DNA of 64,000 bases from Limnochordia bacterium (GCA_023230925.1 JALNWK010000012.1:1-64000), one strand, 5' to 3'. Counted from the first letter of the stretch, positions 27,362 to 38,200 are shown. The notes: generated by a model from the sequence alone, not told the origin. Made by a program: numbers and translations.

Positions 27362-28129
27362 ATGCTTGAGATCTTGTTTTTAGGAACAGGTACTTCCCAT
27401 GGGATACCGGTCATTGGCTGTAACTGCGGCGTCTGTCAATCCTCGGATCCAAAAAACAAACGAAACCGCTCTTCTATTTTGCTTACCCAAGGCGATACCA
27501 ATATTCTCATCGATACTGCGACGGAACTACGTCTTCAGGCCTTAAGGTTTAATATCACTAGCGTTGATGCGGTGCTTTATACCCATTTCCATGCAGATCA
27601 TGTCTTTGGCTTTGATGATTTGCGCAGGTTCAACAATAATGGTAGTAAGCCCATTCCCGTTTACGGCAATGCAGAGACAATAGAGGAATTACGCCAATGT
27701 TTTGCTTATGTGTTTCGCAAAACCCAAGAGGGAAGTAAAAAACCATTGGTAACCCCTCAGATTATTCAACCCGTACCCACAGTTATTCACGGTTTAACTT
27801 TTCAACCCATCCCAATCTATCACGGACAATTGGGTATTTACGGTTACCGGTTTGGAAATGTAGCCTACATTACCGACTGTAGCAAAATCCCCGAACAAAG
27901 CGAAAAGCTATTGAAGGATCTAGATATTCTCATCCTCGGAGTTTTGAGGTACCGCCCTCATCCAACCCACTTCAACCTCAACCAAGCATTAAAAGTAATT
28001 GCTAAATTAAAACCCAACCGCACATATTTTACCCACATATGTCATGACTTTGATCACGAACAAGTACAAAGGGAACTGCCGCCCAACTGCTACCTTGGGT
28101 ATGACGGTTTACGGCTAGAGACTTCCTAA
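27362..28129 (+). CDS. Metallo-beta-lactamase-fold hydrolase, PhnP-like
   Basis: A 255-residue MBL-fold protein with the metal motif THFHADHVFGFDD and further ligands in YITDCSK and FTHICHDF. The N-terminal LFLGTGTSHGIPVIGCNCGVC, with a CxCxxC pattern, is typical of PhnP/YcbJ-like phosphodiesterases acting on cyclic phosphates. No phn genes are near, so the substrate is unknown. ATG at 27362 has GGAGG 7 bases upstream. Confidence 0.88.
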   Translation: MLEILFLGTGTSHGIPVIGCNCGVCQSSDPKNKRNRSSILLTQGDTNILIDTATELRLQALRFNITSVDAVLYTHFHADHVFGFDDLRRFNNNGSKPIPVYGNAETIEELRQCFAYVFRKTQEGSKKPLVTPQIIQPVPTVIHGLTFQPIPIYHGQLGIYGYRFGNVAYITDCSKIPEQSEKLLKDLDILILGVLRYRPHPTHFNLNQALKVIAKLKPNRTYFTHICHDFDHEQVQRELPPNCYLGYDGLRLETS

Positions 28130-28162
28130 CTGTATCTGGCAATAACCTCCAAACAGATTCAA

Positions 28163-28191
28163 TTGACATCCCCTCGAAAGGTTACTATACT
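28163..28191 (+). promoter_or_regulatory. Strong promoter of the imuB-dnaE2 cassette
   Basis: A perfect TTGACA (28163-28168), exactly 17 bases, then TATACT (28186-28191). The predicted transcription start near 28198 falls inside or next to the LexA-type box, so LexA would block this promoter. Confidence 0.85.
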
Positions 28192-28199
28192 TATTTATA

Positions 28200-28213
28200 A
28201 GAACATATGTTTG
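28200..28213 (+). promoter_or_regulatory. LexA (SOS) box controlling imuB-dnaE2
   Basis: AGAACATATGTTTG matches the Gram-positive LexA/DinR consensus (CGAAC-N4-GTTCG) at 12 of 14 palindromic positions. It overlaps the start of transcription. The downstream genes are damage-tolerance genes, which supports the call. Confidence 0.8.
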
Positions 28214-28240
28214 CCAAACATGCTTTCGGGGTGGGAAGAT

Positions 28241-29251
28241 ATGAGATTAATTGCCTATGTTCAAGGAACAAACGGTAGATTAAATACTAAAGCATGGGAT
28301 GTTTTCTGTTCCTTTACCCCACAGATTGAACTTGTCACGGATGCTGCAGCGTTTATAGATCTGTCGGGGTGCGGGTCATTGCCTTCTCTTTTGAGACAAA
28401 TCGATCAGAATATCTATGGAGAGCATTCTATCGGAATTGCCACTACTAAATTGCTGGCTAAGGCTGCTGTTCTTGCTCCTAAAGCCATTATTCCCTTTTC
28501 TGTTAACTTAACAAAAGTGTTACGACTTCACAAACTAAAACCATGCGCTCATTTGTTCGCCAATAAAGAACAAGTGTTTTTAGCTAATTTGCCGATTGAA
28601 TATTTAAACCTCGGACCCTCTTTGCAGGAGCAGTTAAATAAATTGGGGTTATTTCGCGTTGCAGATGTTTTAAGTATTACACAACAACAATTGATTTATC
28701 GGTTAGGCACCGACGGCACCTTGGTTTACCAAAGTGCCCGGGGAATTGATCACAGCAAGGTAGAACCAAATTATCCTCCTTGCAGTATCGTGATTGAAAA
28801 GTCATTAGATCATGTTTTTAATCAAGGGGCCTTATCTATGGTATTAATGGATTGCTGCACTTCCCTGTCCAATGAATTAAGGCAGACAGGAAAGGCCGCT
28901 ACTCTTTGCCGACTAGCACTGACAACAGATGATGGTCAAAAGCTAGCAACGGAACGTAAACTTTCTTCGCCAAGCAATGAGCTGTTAAAACTTTGGTTTT
29001 TGGCCCAGTCTATGCTAAATACTTTAACCATATCTACACCTCTTACTTCTCTCAAACTAACGGCAATAGAACCAGTTCCAGTATCTTTACAGCAGTTAAG
29101 TTTGTTCGAAAGACCAACAACAATATGCCAGGGTTTGAATAAAATCCTGTCCAATCTTCGCTACAGGTTTGCCGACACCAAAACCTACCTAGCTTCTCAA
29201 ATACAGCTGGATCGTTACGAACAGATGTTGTCTTTTTATCGTCATGAGTAA
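28241..29251 (+). CDS. imuB: ImuB-like Y-family polymerase homologue, catalytically dead
   Basis: ImuB is an inactive Y-family relative that connects the error-prone polymerase DnaE2 to the sliding clamp. This 336-residue protein lacks the N-terminal palm strand carrying the first catalytic Asp, and the usual SxDE motif reads VTDAAAFIDLSG, so no metal-binding acidic pair is left. A helix-hairpin-helix-like region (LGPSLQEQLNKLGLFRVADVLSI) and a little-finger domain follow. QQLSLF near residue 285 is a good beta-clamp-binding motif. The start has GGGTGGGAAG just upstream. It is shorter than typical ImuB proteins of 400-500 residues. No imuA gene is present. Confidence 0.85.
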   Translation: MRLIAYVQGTNGRLNTKAWDVFCSFTPQIELVTDAAAFIDLSGCGSLPSLLRQIDQNIYGEHSIGIATTKLLAKAAVLAPKAIIPFSVNLTKVLRLHKLKPCAHLFANKEQVFLANLPIEYLNLGPSLQEQLNKLGLFRVADVLSITQQQLIYRLGTDGTLVYQSARGIDHSKVEPNYPPCSIVIEKSLDHVFNQGALSMVLMDCCTSLSNELRQTGKAATLCRLALTTDDGQKLATERKLSSPSNELLKLWFLAQSMLNTLTISTPLTSLKLTAIEPVPVSLQQLSLFERPTTICQGLNKILSNLRYRFADTKTYLASQIQLDRYEQMLSFYRHE

Positions 29252-29480
29252 AATACTAAAGCAAGAGATCATTTTTAAAAATAGGCCTTTCCGCATTCTA
29301 TGGAAGGGAACTTCTCATTTAATCACTAGTATTCAGGAGGCTTGGGTGTATCGAGGCCGCTGGTGGAAAGAAGAACCAGAAAGAGTCTTTTATCTAGTTG
29401 AGTTAGCCGATGGCACCCTTTGTGAGATTTATAGAGAACTCCCCAACAACCAGTGGTTTTTGTATCGGCTTTATGATTGA
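29244..29480 (+). CDS. DUF6504-like small protein of the mutasome cassette
   Basis: A 78-residue protein between imuB and dnaE2. The pattern RPFRILWKGTSHLITSIQEAWVYRGRWW ... YLVELADGTLCEIYREL..WFLYRLYD resembles DUF6504, which in Actinobacteria occurs beside or fused to ImuB and DnaE2. Its function is unknown. It overlaps the imuB stop by eight bases and its own stop lies 11 bases before dnaE2, so all three are co-translated. Confidence 0.75.
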   Translation: MSKILKQEIIFKNRPFRILWKGTSHLITSIQEAWVYRGRWWKEEPERVFYLVELADGTLCEIYRELPNNQWFLYRLYD

Positions 29481-29491
29481 GGTATCTTGTT

Positions 29492-32400
29492 ATGTTTATA
29501 CACCTACATGTACACAGCCCCTACTCCTTTTTGGACGGTGCATCTACTTTGGACAGTCTACTAAGCTGCGCCGGTTCCTTTGGAATGCCTGCCATAGCAG
29601 TTACAGACCACAATAACGTAAGTGCAGCAGTGCAATTCCATCGTTTGGCTAAGGAATATAAAATTAGGCCAATCCAAGGGGCCGAAGTAACCATGGAAGA
29701 TGACTCCCATTTGATTCTACTGGCTAAAAACTCCAAGGGGTACGAAAACCTATGCCGACTTCTTACCTCGGCTCATCTAAACAGCGATCGAAAACAGGTC
29801 CGTTTGTCTTGGCAGGATTTGATTAAATTTAACCAACACCTCATTTGCTTATCTGGGTGCACCCAGGGCTTAATTCCCCGGTTACTTTTAGACCATCAAT
29901 ACCGGGATGCTGAAGAGGCAGCAAGGAGAATTACCCGCATATTTGGTCCGGAACGGTTTTTTATCGAGCTGCAGAATTTATTAGTGCCTGGTAGTAAAAA
30001 GTTAAACAAGATCCTGGTAGAGCTTGCAGAGAAGGTAAATATACCCATCGTAGCCACTAATAATGTCCATTTTGCAGCGAAGGACGCTTTCGCCTTACAT
30101 GATGTGTTAACCTGTGTACGAAACAAGAGTAACCTTGAGACCATAAGTAAGCTCCGCCGCTTTAATGCCGAAAACTACCTAAAGTCAGCGGAACAAATGC
30201 AAAGGTTATTTAAAGAATACCCACAGGCTTTAGCCAATACCATTAAGATCGCCTCCCAATGTGAAGCAGCCCTAGAATTAGGAGTAAATCATTTACCGAC
30301 ATATCAATCCGGTGGAAAATCTTTGGAACTCCTTCGTTCCTTAACGTTCCAAGGTGCCAGGAAACGGTACGATAAAGTGACGGGGGAAATTAGACGACGG
30401 CTTGAGCATGAGTTAATGGTAATCGGTAAACTACAGGTTGCCGATTATTTCTTGATCGTTTGGGATATTGTCTGCTATGCGCGCCAAAAGCAAATCCGCT
30501 TTTCGGGAAGAGGCTCTGCAGCCGATAGTGCAGTGGCCTATTGCTTAGGGTTCACCAATGTAGATCCCATTAGCCGTGGCCTTTTATTTGAGCGTTTTCT
30601 CTCACTAGAGCGGGCTGAAAAGCCAGATATTGATTTGGATTTTGATGCCCGTTTTAAGGATGTCGTAGTCGCCTATGTCAAGGGAAAATACGGAAAAGTA
30701 CATACCGCTTCGGTCTGTACCTTTGCTACATATCTGGCGCGTATGGCTATTAGAGACTTCGGCAAAGTCCTCGGATATCTTCCAGAAGAAATCGATGAAC
30801 TAACAAAGAGAATGCCCTATATCCCCGCCGATGGAATAGAGCATACCCTTACTAGGATACCCGAACTGAGAGAAAGCAATATTGATTTTGGTAAATTCGA
30901 TATGTTGTTCAAATTATGTGCACAGGCTGCCGGATTTCCTCGACACATGGGCACCCATTTGGGCGGTGTTGTCATTGCCGATGTACCTTTATACCAACTT
31001 AGTCCCTTACAGCAGGCAGCTAAGGGAGAACAGATCATCCAATTTGACAAAAATGACATCGAGGATCTAGGTTTAATTAAAATTGATCTTTTGCCCCTAC
31101 GTACTTTAAGCGTTGTGGAAGATACGATTCACCTCGCCCACGATGAAAAGATAAACATTGATTACGATGCTATTCCCCATGATGATCCTGCAACATATAG
31201 TCTTCTTAGATCCGGTAATACAGTGGGGGTTTTTCAACTAGAAAGTCCTGCTCAACGGGCACTTCAACCAAGGTTGCTTCCAGATTCCTTTGAAGATCTT
31301 GTCGCTAGCGTCGCTTTGATTCGGCCCGGTCCAATCAGTGGGGATATGGTTGAACCTTTCATTGAGCGCCGTCATGGTAGAAGTCCCATCACCTATTTGC
31401 ATCCAAAACTAAGGGATATCTTAGCTAAAACTTATGGCATTGTTCTATTTCAAGAACAGGTAATTGAAATTGCAGTAGAAATCGCTGGCTTTACACCGGG
31501 GGAGGCGGATCGGTTAAGGCGAACAATGACCCATTACCGGTCGGAGAGGGAAATGCAGGAACTGGGGACCCACTTTGTGGAAAAGGCCACTAAGAATGGC
31601 GTTTCTTACGAGAATGCCAAGACTATATTCTCGTATATTGCAGGATATGCAGGCTATGGTTTTTGCGAAGCACATGCTGCTTCCTTCGCCGATACTGCCT
31701 ATCGTAGTGCCTATTTACTTTGTCATTATCCGGCCTACTACTTGGCCGCAATGCTGAATAATCAACCAATGGGCTATTACCCATCCCATACCCTGTGTGT
31801 TCTTGCCCAAAGTAGGGGTATACAAATTCTTGGGGTAAATATCAACAAAAGCCAAAGTGGATATACCGTTTGGGATAACAACATTAGGGTAGCTTTAAAA
31901 CAAGTCAAAGGAATTTCCACCAAGGAACTATCACTGATAGAAAAAAACCGGCAAGTTAGTCCTTTCACATCGGTATTAGACTTCCAAAGGAGGGTATCTG
32001 TTTCAAGGAATACCTTAGAAAACCTTATTCTTGCAGGGGCTTTTGATCAATTATCCCCTAATAGACGCAGACTCCTTTGGCAAATTCCGGACATCCTAAA
32101 AGTAGGAACTCCAAGGAAGATCATAGGTGAAATGGATGACTTTCCTCTGAATCAAAGAATCTACCATGAGTATAAAGTCTTAGGTTTCAGCCCCACAGGA
32201 CATATTTTGACTCCCCTCCGTTCTAGATTACAGGAAGAGGGAGTTGCTACCAGTAGGGAATTGCAGCATCAGACCGAAGGAAAATGGGTCAAGGCCGGGG
32301 GAATAGTGATCAAACCCCATCGTCCCCCGACAAAAAGCGGAAAGACTGTGGTTTTTCTAACCCTCGAAGACGAGTTTGGTCTTGTTGATGTGGTCATCTT

Positions 32401-32533
32401 CGATGATGTCTATCAAAAATATGGAGAACTGATCTTCTTGTGTCCAGCATTGATCGTTGTTGGTCGGATTCAACGAAAACATGATACCGTTTCAGTCGTC
32501 GCCACACAAATTAACGAGATGAACCTTGCCTGA
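29492..32533 (+). CDS. dnaE2: Error-prone DNA polymerase DnaE2 (ImuC)
   Basis: A 1013-residue C-family polymerase for damage-induced, mutagenic translesion synthesis. Order of parts: PHP domain (HLHVHSPYSFLDGAST at the start), palm with the catalytic acidic motif PDIDLDFD and GRGSAADSAVAYCLG near 340-390, fingers (RPGPISGDMVEPFIERRHG), a helix-hairpin-helix region (FTSVLDFQRRVSVSRNTLENLILAGAFDQL) and a C-terminal OB fold. The size and the imuB context mark it as DnaE2, not the replicative DnaE. ATG at 29492 has GAGGT 8 bases upstream. The 3' end overlaps the converging ypeB gene by 23 bases. Confidence 0.92.
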   Translation: MFIHLHVHSPYSFLDGASTLDSLLSCAGSFGMPAIAVTDHNNVSAAVQFHRLAKEYKIRPIQGAEVTMEDDSHLILLAKNSKGYENLCRLLTSAHLNSDRKQVRLSWQDLIKFNQHLICLSGCTQGLIPRLLLDHQYRDAEEAARRITRIFGPERFFIELQNLLVPGSKKLNKILVELAEKVNIPIVATNNVHFAAKDAFALHDVLTCVRNKSNLETISKLRRFNAENYLKSAEQMQRLFKEYPQALANTIKIASQCEAALELGVNHLPTYQSGGKSLELLRSLTFQGARKRYDKVTGEIRRRLEHELMVIGKLQVADYFLIVWDIVCYARQKQIRFSGRGSAADSAVAYCLGFTNVDPISRGLLFERFLSLERAEKPDIDLDFDARFKDVVVAYVKGKYGKVHTASVCTFATYLARMAIRDFGKVLGYLPEEIDELTKRMPYIPADGIEHTLTRIPELRESNIDFGKFDMLFKLCAQAAGFPRHMGTHLGGVVIADVPLYQLSPLQQAAKGEQIIQFDKNDIEDLGLIKIDLLPLRTLSVVEDTIHLAHDEKINIDYDAIPHDDPATYSLLRSGNTVGVFQLESPAQRALQPRLLPDSFEDLVASVALIRPGPISGDMVEPFIERRHGRSPITYLHPKLRDILAKTYGIVLFQEQVIEIAVEIAGFTPGEADRLRRTMTHYRSEREMQELGTHFVEKATKNGVSYENAKTIFSYIAGYAGYGFCEAHAASFADTAYRSAYLLCHYPAYYLAAMLNNQPMGYYPSHTLCVLAQSRGIQILGVNINKSQSGYTVWDNNIRVALKQVKGISTKELSLIEKNRQVSPFTSVLDFQRRVSVSRNTLENLILAGAFDQLSPNRRRLLWQIPDILKVGTPRKIIGEMDDFPLNQRIYHEYKVLGFSPTGHILTPLRSRLQEEGVATSRELQHQTEGKWVKAGGIVIKPHRPPTKSGKTVVFLTLEDEFGLVDVVIFDDVYQKYGELIFLCPALIVVGRIQRKHDTVSVVATQINEMNLA

Positions 32534-33803
32534 TGCGCTTAACCTCTAATTCTTTCCCTGTCTTAGCATCAATGTATACTAAGTATCGCTGGTTATTCAT
32601 AGTACCGGCAAACTCATAGGCAATTCTTTGAACACCGCCAACCGAAACCAATACCTTTTTGTATTCCTCCGTGGTGAAATCGGAATGTAGAAGTCCTAAG
32701 GCTGCATCAACGCTAAGAAGTGCCTTGGTTGTAGCTATCTCGTCCTTGGACGCATTCAAATACGCACTGGCATCATAACCGATTACAAGTCCTTGTTCTA
32801 GTTCAATACGTAGTTTCACCTGTTCTTCAGAGCTGATGGCACCTGCTCTTAAAGGGGAAAAGCTTGCGATCAAGTAATTTGCCGATACATGATCTACTGA
32901 AACATTCACCATATCTACCAATCCATTTCTTTGGAGGAAGGCTTGACCGACATCTAAAGCTTCCTCGATGGAGAGATTAGCCTTCTTGGGAACAAAGTCA
33001 CTGAGCATCCACAGAATGTCTCCCCTACTTTTAGTGACTGCCACAGTAATCCGCTCCCCAGTAGTACCAAGGGCGGGGACTATCTCCACGGTATAGGTTT
33101 GACCAAAGTCCTCATCACCTTCTGTTACTGTAATCAAGTGCTCTTTTAGACGCCGACGAGTGAGAAAATGAACGGCTGCACGGCGGGCCGTATCCTTGTC
33201 TATGGATACCTCGGAAGTAGTCTGTGCCTCCGCTGATAATGGTCGTACTTGTAGTATCTCTTCTATGGCAACCAAACTGTAGGCTGCGGGATGACCTTTT
33301 TGGGCATCCTCAATCGCGGTAGCAAAACCGCTCACCCAAGGAATTGTCACACTGCTATTTTGGACCGTAAGCCGAGCTTTGTCTAGCTCAGCATTAATAA
33401 CAGTCAGGTAGTTCATAAAGTCGGCCATTTCCTCTGGTTCCGAAGTGTTATTCTGCTTACTGTCCAATACCGTCTGTCGGGTGTACTCAGCTAAGGAACG
33501 GAGAAAAAGGATGGTCTTGGACAAGTCCAAAGGTAGAATGGGAAGTTCCTCAAGATGCAACCGGGCAGCTAAGGCATGGTAGTGGGCATTAAGTAAGTAA
33601 TTGGCCTGGTTTGCTGGATCAACGGATACCATGGCTTTGCCTAGCTCATTTTCTATCTCTGCCAAGTGCCCCGATAACTCATAAAAAGCACAGTAATAGT
33701 GGTTTTCGATCCCCTGTTCTCTCTGTCGCCCTGTAAAATATTGATAGCCTCCCCACAGTAACAACCCAATACTTAAAAGGGCAATTAATCTAGTTTTATG
33801 CAA
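32511..33803 (-). CDS. ypeB: Spore germination protein YpeB
   Basis: YpeB is needed for incorporation and control of the cortex-lytic enzyme SleB. The 430-residue protein has an N-terminal membrane anchor (LIALLSIGLLLWGGYQYF), a long helical domain (about 35-180) and C-terminal PepSY-type repeats (ARRAAVHFLTRRR, LSIEEALDVGQAFLQRNG, AALGLLHSDFT). It follows sleB after 14 bases, the usual partner order. Expression is expected in the forespore. Confidence 0.92.
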   Translation of the reverse strand: MHKTRLIALLSIGLLLWGGYQYFTGRQREQGIENHYYCAFYELSGHLAEIENELGKAMVSVDPANQANYLLNAHYHALAARLHLEELPILPLDLSKTILFLRSLAEYTRQTVLDSKQNNTSEPEEMADFMNYLTVINAELDKARLTVQNSSVTIPWVSGFATAIEDAQKGHPAAYSLVAIEEILQVRPLSAEAQTTSEVSIDKDTARRAAVHFLTRRRLKEHLITVTEGDEDFGQTYTVEIVPALGTTGERITVAVTKSRGDILWMLSDFVPKKANLSIEEALDVGQAFLQRNGLVDMVNVSVDHVSANYLIASFSPLRAGAISSEEQVKLRIELEQGLVIGYDASAYLNASKDEIATTKALLSVDAALGLLHSDFTTEEYKKVLVSVGGVQRIAYEFAGTMNNQRYLVYIDAKTGKELEVKRIRQGSSR

Positions 33804-33817
33804 AGGCCTCCCCCCTG

Positions 33818-34384
33818 CTATTTCGTAAACACATGTTGCCCGATGATCTTAGTCTTCGGTCTAGTCTCCAGCCAAGGGCTCCGAGCGATTTGCGGGTTAT
33901 AAAAGTATACAGCTCCTTCGGAGGGGTCCCACCCACTGATAGCATCAATCGCTGCCCTTTTTGCTTCCTCATTAGGCTCAAGATTGATTTGCCCATTGGT
34001 TACAACGGTAAAAGCCCCAGGCTGATAGATTACACCGGGTATCGTATCCGGAAATAGGGGACTTAACAACCGATTTAGTACTACAGCAGCTACGGCTACC
34101 TGGCCCGAATAGGGCTCAGCCCGTGCCTCGGCATGCACAAGTCGAATCAATAACAATAGGTCCGCCTCTTCAATTGGTAGCCTTTCCTCATCCTCTGAGA
34201 TCTTTGGCCCTTCCCCGGAAAACTGTTGGAGTACACCGATTAACACGCAGATACTAATTAGCATTAAGGCTAGAAGTCTCGGATCATGGATTTTCCTCCA
34301 GAATAAGTCAAGCATGGCTGTTTTCGCCAACCTTCCTAGGGTGACTAATAAATAGTATGATCTGGTTGCAACCAATCCATGCAT
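33818..34384 (-). CDS. sleB: Spore cortex-lytic enzyme SleB (cell wall hydrolase)
   Basis: SleB is a lytic transglycosylase that degrades spore cortex during germination. The 188-residue protein has an N-terminal hydrophobic segment (LLALMLISICVLIGVL) and the catalytic domain LIRLVHAEARAEPYSGQVAVAAVVLNR (with the catalytic Glu), then AVYFYNPQIARSPWL. The peptidoglycan-binding domain found in Bacillus SleB is absent. The N-terminus is uncertain: ATG at 34384 has GGGGGAAAG about 9 bases upstream, while ATG at 34315 is an alternative. Confidence 0.92.
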   Translation of the reverse strand: MHGLVATRSYYLLVTLGRLAKTAMLDLFWRKIHDPRLLALMLISICVLIGVLQQFSGEGPKISEDEERLPIEEADLLLLIRLVHAEARAEPYSGQVAVAAVVLNRLLSPLFPDTIPGVIYQPGAFTVVTNGQINLEPNEEAKRAAIDAISGWDPSEGAVYFYNPQIARSPWLETRPKTKIIGQHVFTK

Positions 34385-34490
34385 GTACCCAAGCTTTCCC
34401 CCGATGAATATGGCGTTAACGGAAGGAAATCCCGGCTGAAGCGACGAATGTTGTGATGATTAAGATGTAACACCGAGGGAGGACACACTG

Positions 34491-35213
34491 TTGAGGCTAT
34501 TTCGGTTAACTTGTTCTATAGCTTTTGCCCTATGTTTAATGTTGACTTTAACAACTGGGGCCGCGTCGCCATTTATTGGTGGTACTGAAGAACCATGTAC
34601 CATTGATTCATCCCAGTTGTTAGATAAAGTAATAACCACATACACCGAAATAAAGGAACTGAGGATAGTTGTCCGCATAGAGATCATGGACCCTAATTCT
34701 TCCGGGGAAGCTGTCTCTGATTACATCATCGGAGAGGTATTATATCGCCGGCCGGATGTATTGCGGTTAACATATCTTGAGCCCATGGAATGGGCCGACT
34801 ATTTTATTCTCATTGATAAGAGTAAAGATACGATCAAGCGGTATCAACCGGTAACGGATCGACTGTTTGTGGAATCATTATCCCGGGCGGCAAAGGATAA
34901 TGTTGGTTTATCTTTAGATAGTCTGTTAACACCCCCTAAGAAAGAAGACGTTCTCAAGGTTAATCAAATGACTGACCTATTAACTGACAAGCAATACTAT
35001 GTGGTCCACAACCGAACACAGCAATATGATGATTTGGGAGTTCAAAAGTTCTGGCTGGACCCTGAGACTTCGTTGATCAAGCAAGTGCATTTGTACAATC
35101 TTGAAGAAAAGTTATTGCTCCGGGGGGTCGTCTTGGAGATGGAAATAAATCCAAATATTCAGGATGCAGATTTGTTTTTCATACCACTGGAAGCAGAGGT
35201 AACACAACGATAG
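34491..35213 (+). CDS. LolA-like outer-membrane lipoprotein-sorting protein
   Basis: A 240-residue exported protein (signal peptide about 1-25) with the half-barrel pattern of the LolA/LolB-like family: YTEIKELRIVVRIEI, GEVLYRRPDVLRLTYLEP, KFWLDPETSLIKQVHLYN, and FFIPLEAEV at the end. Proteins of this group often stand before RND or MMPL transporters and probably carry lipids or lipoproteins across the periplasm. TTG at 34491 has GGGAGG 8 bases upstream. It starts a four-gene plus-strand run. Confidence 0.82.
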   Translation: MRLFRLTCSIAFALCLMLTLTTGAASPFIGGTEEPCTIDSSQLLDKVITTYTEIKELRIVVRIEIMDPNSSGEAVSDYIIGEVLYRRPDVLRLTYLEPMEWADYFILIDKSKDTIKRYQPVTDRLFVESLSRAAKDNVGLSLDSLLTPPKKEDVLKVNQMTDLLTDKQYYVVHNRTQQYDDLGVQKFWLDPETSLIKQVHLYNLEEKLLLRGVVLEMEINPNIQDADLFFIPLEAEVTQR

Positions 35214-35231
35214 GAAATACGAGGGATATTA

Positions 35232-38200
35232 ATGAGACTGCCTTCTTTTGCTGTTTCGCGTACTGTAACAATGACAATGCTCATTATCGCTGCCTTGATC
35301 TTCGGCGGAATCGGTCTTGATCGCTTAGGTTTAGAACTTCTGCCTGATTTGAACATACCGATGATGACAATTGCCACCCTTTACCCCCTGGCTAACCCGG
35401 AAACGGTTGAAAAGGAGGTCACAACTCCCATCGAACAAGCCATGTCCACAATTCCTAATGTAAGGAAACTAGAATCAATCAGCACAGAAAATGTATCCTT
35501 GGTCATGGCACAGTTCAATTGGGGCACAGACTTGGATAAAATGGTGGATCAGGTACGGATCAGCTTAGATCGTTTGTCTTACCAGTTGCCCACGAATAGT
35601 TCGGCACCTTTAATCATGTTAGTCGATCCAAACCAAACCCCATTGATGTTGGTGGGCGTTAGTGGGGCTTTAGAGTCTGGGGAGCTTACTGCCGTTGTTG
35701 ACGACTTTCTCCCTGCTTTAGAGCGAATACCGGGAGTAGCAAGTGTAACGGCAACTGGTGGTGCCAAAGAAGAGATCTACATTAAGTACAATCAGGAAAA
35801 ACTTCAGCAGTACGGGCTGACCACAGACCAATTGAAGCTACTCCTACAGGCCCAAAATGTTGTTCTACCCATTGGTGCCGTGGAAAAAGATGATACCCGC
35901 TATTTGGCAAAGGTGGGAAACAATTACAGGACTATTGATGACTTGCGAAACATGATTATTGGGGAACAAGAAGCAGATCCTTTGCTTAACCAAGGCCTTG
36001 GAGCCTTGGTCCCCAAAATGCTTCGTTTACACCATATCGCCGAGGTCGGTGTTGCGTATAAACCTGTCACAGGTTATAGTCGTGTTGACGATAAACCAGC
36101 TATTATGTTGAGTATTTATAAACAGCCAGGGAAAAACACGGTGCAGGTAGCCGATGAGATCAATGCTACTTTAGCACGGATTAAACAAACATCTCCGCAC
36201 CAACTGGAATTCTTTACGCTACAGGATCAGTCGCTTTTCGTTAGGGACTCTATCTCCTGGCTTAGTTCTACAATGGTAGTAGGAGCTATTTTAGCAGTAA
36301 TTGTTCTTTTTGCCTTTCTGCAGAGTATTGCTAGTATCGCCTGTATTATGGTGGCGATTCCCCTCTCGATTATGATTACTTTTTTCCTCATGTACTTATC
36401 TGGATTAACTTTGAACCTAATGACCCTGGGCGGCTTAGCCCTTGGGGTTGGAATGTTAGTAGATAACGCGATAGTTGTGTTAGAAAGCATTTATCGGCAA
36501 TTACAACAAGGCAAAAAGGTAAAGGAAGCAGTAATCCAGGGAACGAATCAAGTGGCTTCTGCCATTACCGCCTCTACCATAACTACGTTGGCGGTGTTTA
36601 TCCCCGTAGTCTTTTTGGGCGGCATAGCCGGTGAGATCTTTAAGGAACTGGGGATCACAATTTCCTATGCCCTTGTTGCATCCTTATTGGTCGCCCTTAC
36701 TGCTATTCCAATGCTAGCATCTAAGATCTTCGGACGGGCAAAAACTATCCAGTTTGAGCGGAGTAGGTTTGCAGAACTAGATGGGCTATATCGAACTGGC
36801 TTGGAATGGGCAGTGAACCATAAGCCTTTGATTATCGGGCTGGCCATCGTATTGCTTGTTTGTAGTGCAGTAACCCTGCTGCGTTTTGACGTTGAGTTTT
36901 TGCCCCCCATGGATCAGAGTATGCTCATGGTGAATATGGAGCTCCCACCGGGAATAACGCTAGATGAGACCAACAGTCTTGTCACACAGGTGGAGGAGCA
37001 AATCCGTAGCATTCCAGAGGTTACCAGTATTGCATCTTTAGTGGGTTCTTGGGCAGATGATGTCCTTTCAACGGCACGGGGTGCCTCCGTAAACACCGCA
37101 AAACTAACTGTAATGCTGAGCGAAAAAAACCAGCGTAATAGAAGTGCTGCCCAAGTTGCAGAGGAAATCAAGAAGGTCCTTGCTCCCTTCAAGACCGCCA
37201 ATTTTGAAGTCATTCACGATATTGTTGGAGCCAATATGGGCATGAAGCAAATAGTAACACTGGATATTTCCGGACCAGATTTTGAGGTCCTTACTACTAT
37301 TACAGAGGAATTGGAAACCGCGTTAGCATCTGAGTCGGGTTTTGGAACCATTGTCTCGTCCTTAGATAAACAACAACCGGAATTATTCTTTGAAGTAAAT
37401 CCTTTCCGGGCTTTATCAGGAAGTGTTACGGCTACACATATTGCCCTAGCTATGCGCGATGCCATTGGTGGTGCAGAGATTACAGATCTGCAGCTGAATG
37501 GACGTACCCTTCCAGTGGTTTTACGTCCTGACTATGACCCAACCACCAATTATGATGCCTTAACAAAGCATCGCATTGCATCGGCCCTACAGGATAAAGA
37601 TGGACAGTCCTATGTGGTATTTGATCGGGTGGCCAATGTAACGGAGACCTCATCAATGTTGGATATTTACCATACAGAACGGGTTCGGGCCGTGACCCTC
37701 ACAGCAACCCTTGATGGAATAGGTCTGCGAGAAGCAATGACTACAGTGGATAAACTGGTGTCCAACATGGACTTACCACCTGGTTACGCGGTTAAGCATG
37801 GCGGTGTATGGGAGATTGTGCAGGAATCCTTTGGAGAATTATTGCTTGCCTTGATTTTGGCCGTTGTCTTAGTGTATATGGTGATGGCCGCTCAGTTTGA
37901 ATCCTTCGCCCACCCTTTGATTATCATGATCACCGTTCCCCTTGCTGCTATTGGTTCCCTTTTTGGATTATACCTGACCGGAGGTCGCATTGGTGTTCCA
38001 TCGTTAATCGGCATGATTATGCTCGTCGGAATCGCAGTAAACAACGGAATTGTACTAATTGATCAAATCAACTATCTACGCAGAGAAGAAGGCCTTTCCT
38101 TGAAGGATAGTGTCCTTCAAGGATCATGTACACGGCTAAGGCCAGTGCTAATGACCTCCCTGACTACTATTTTGGCTTTGGTTCCCCTAGCATTGGGTTT

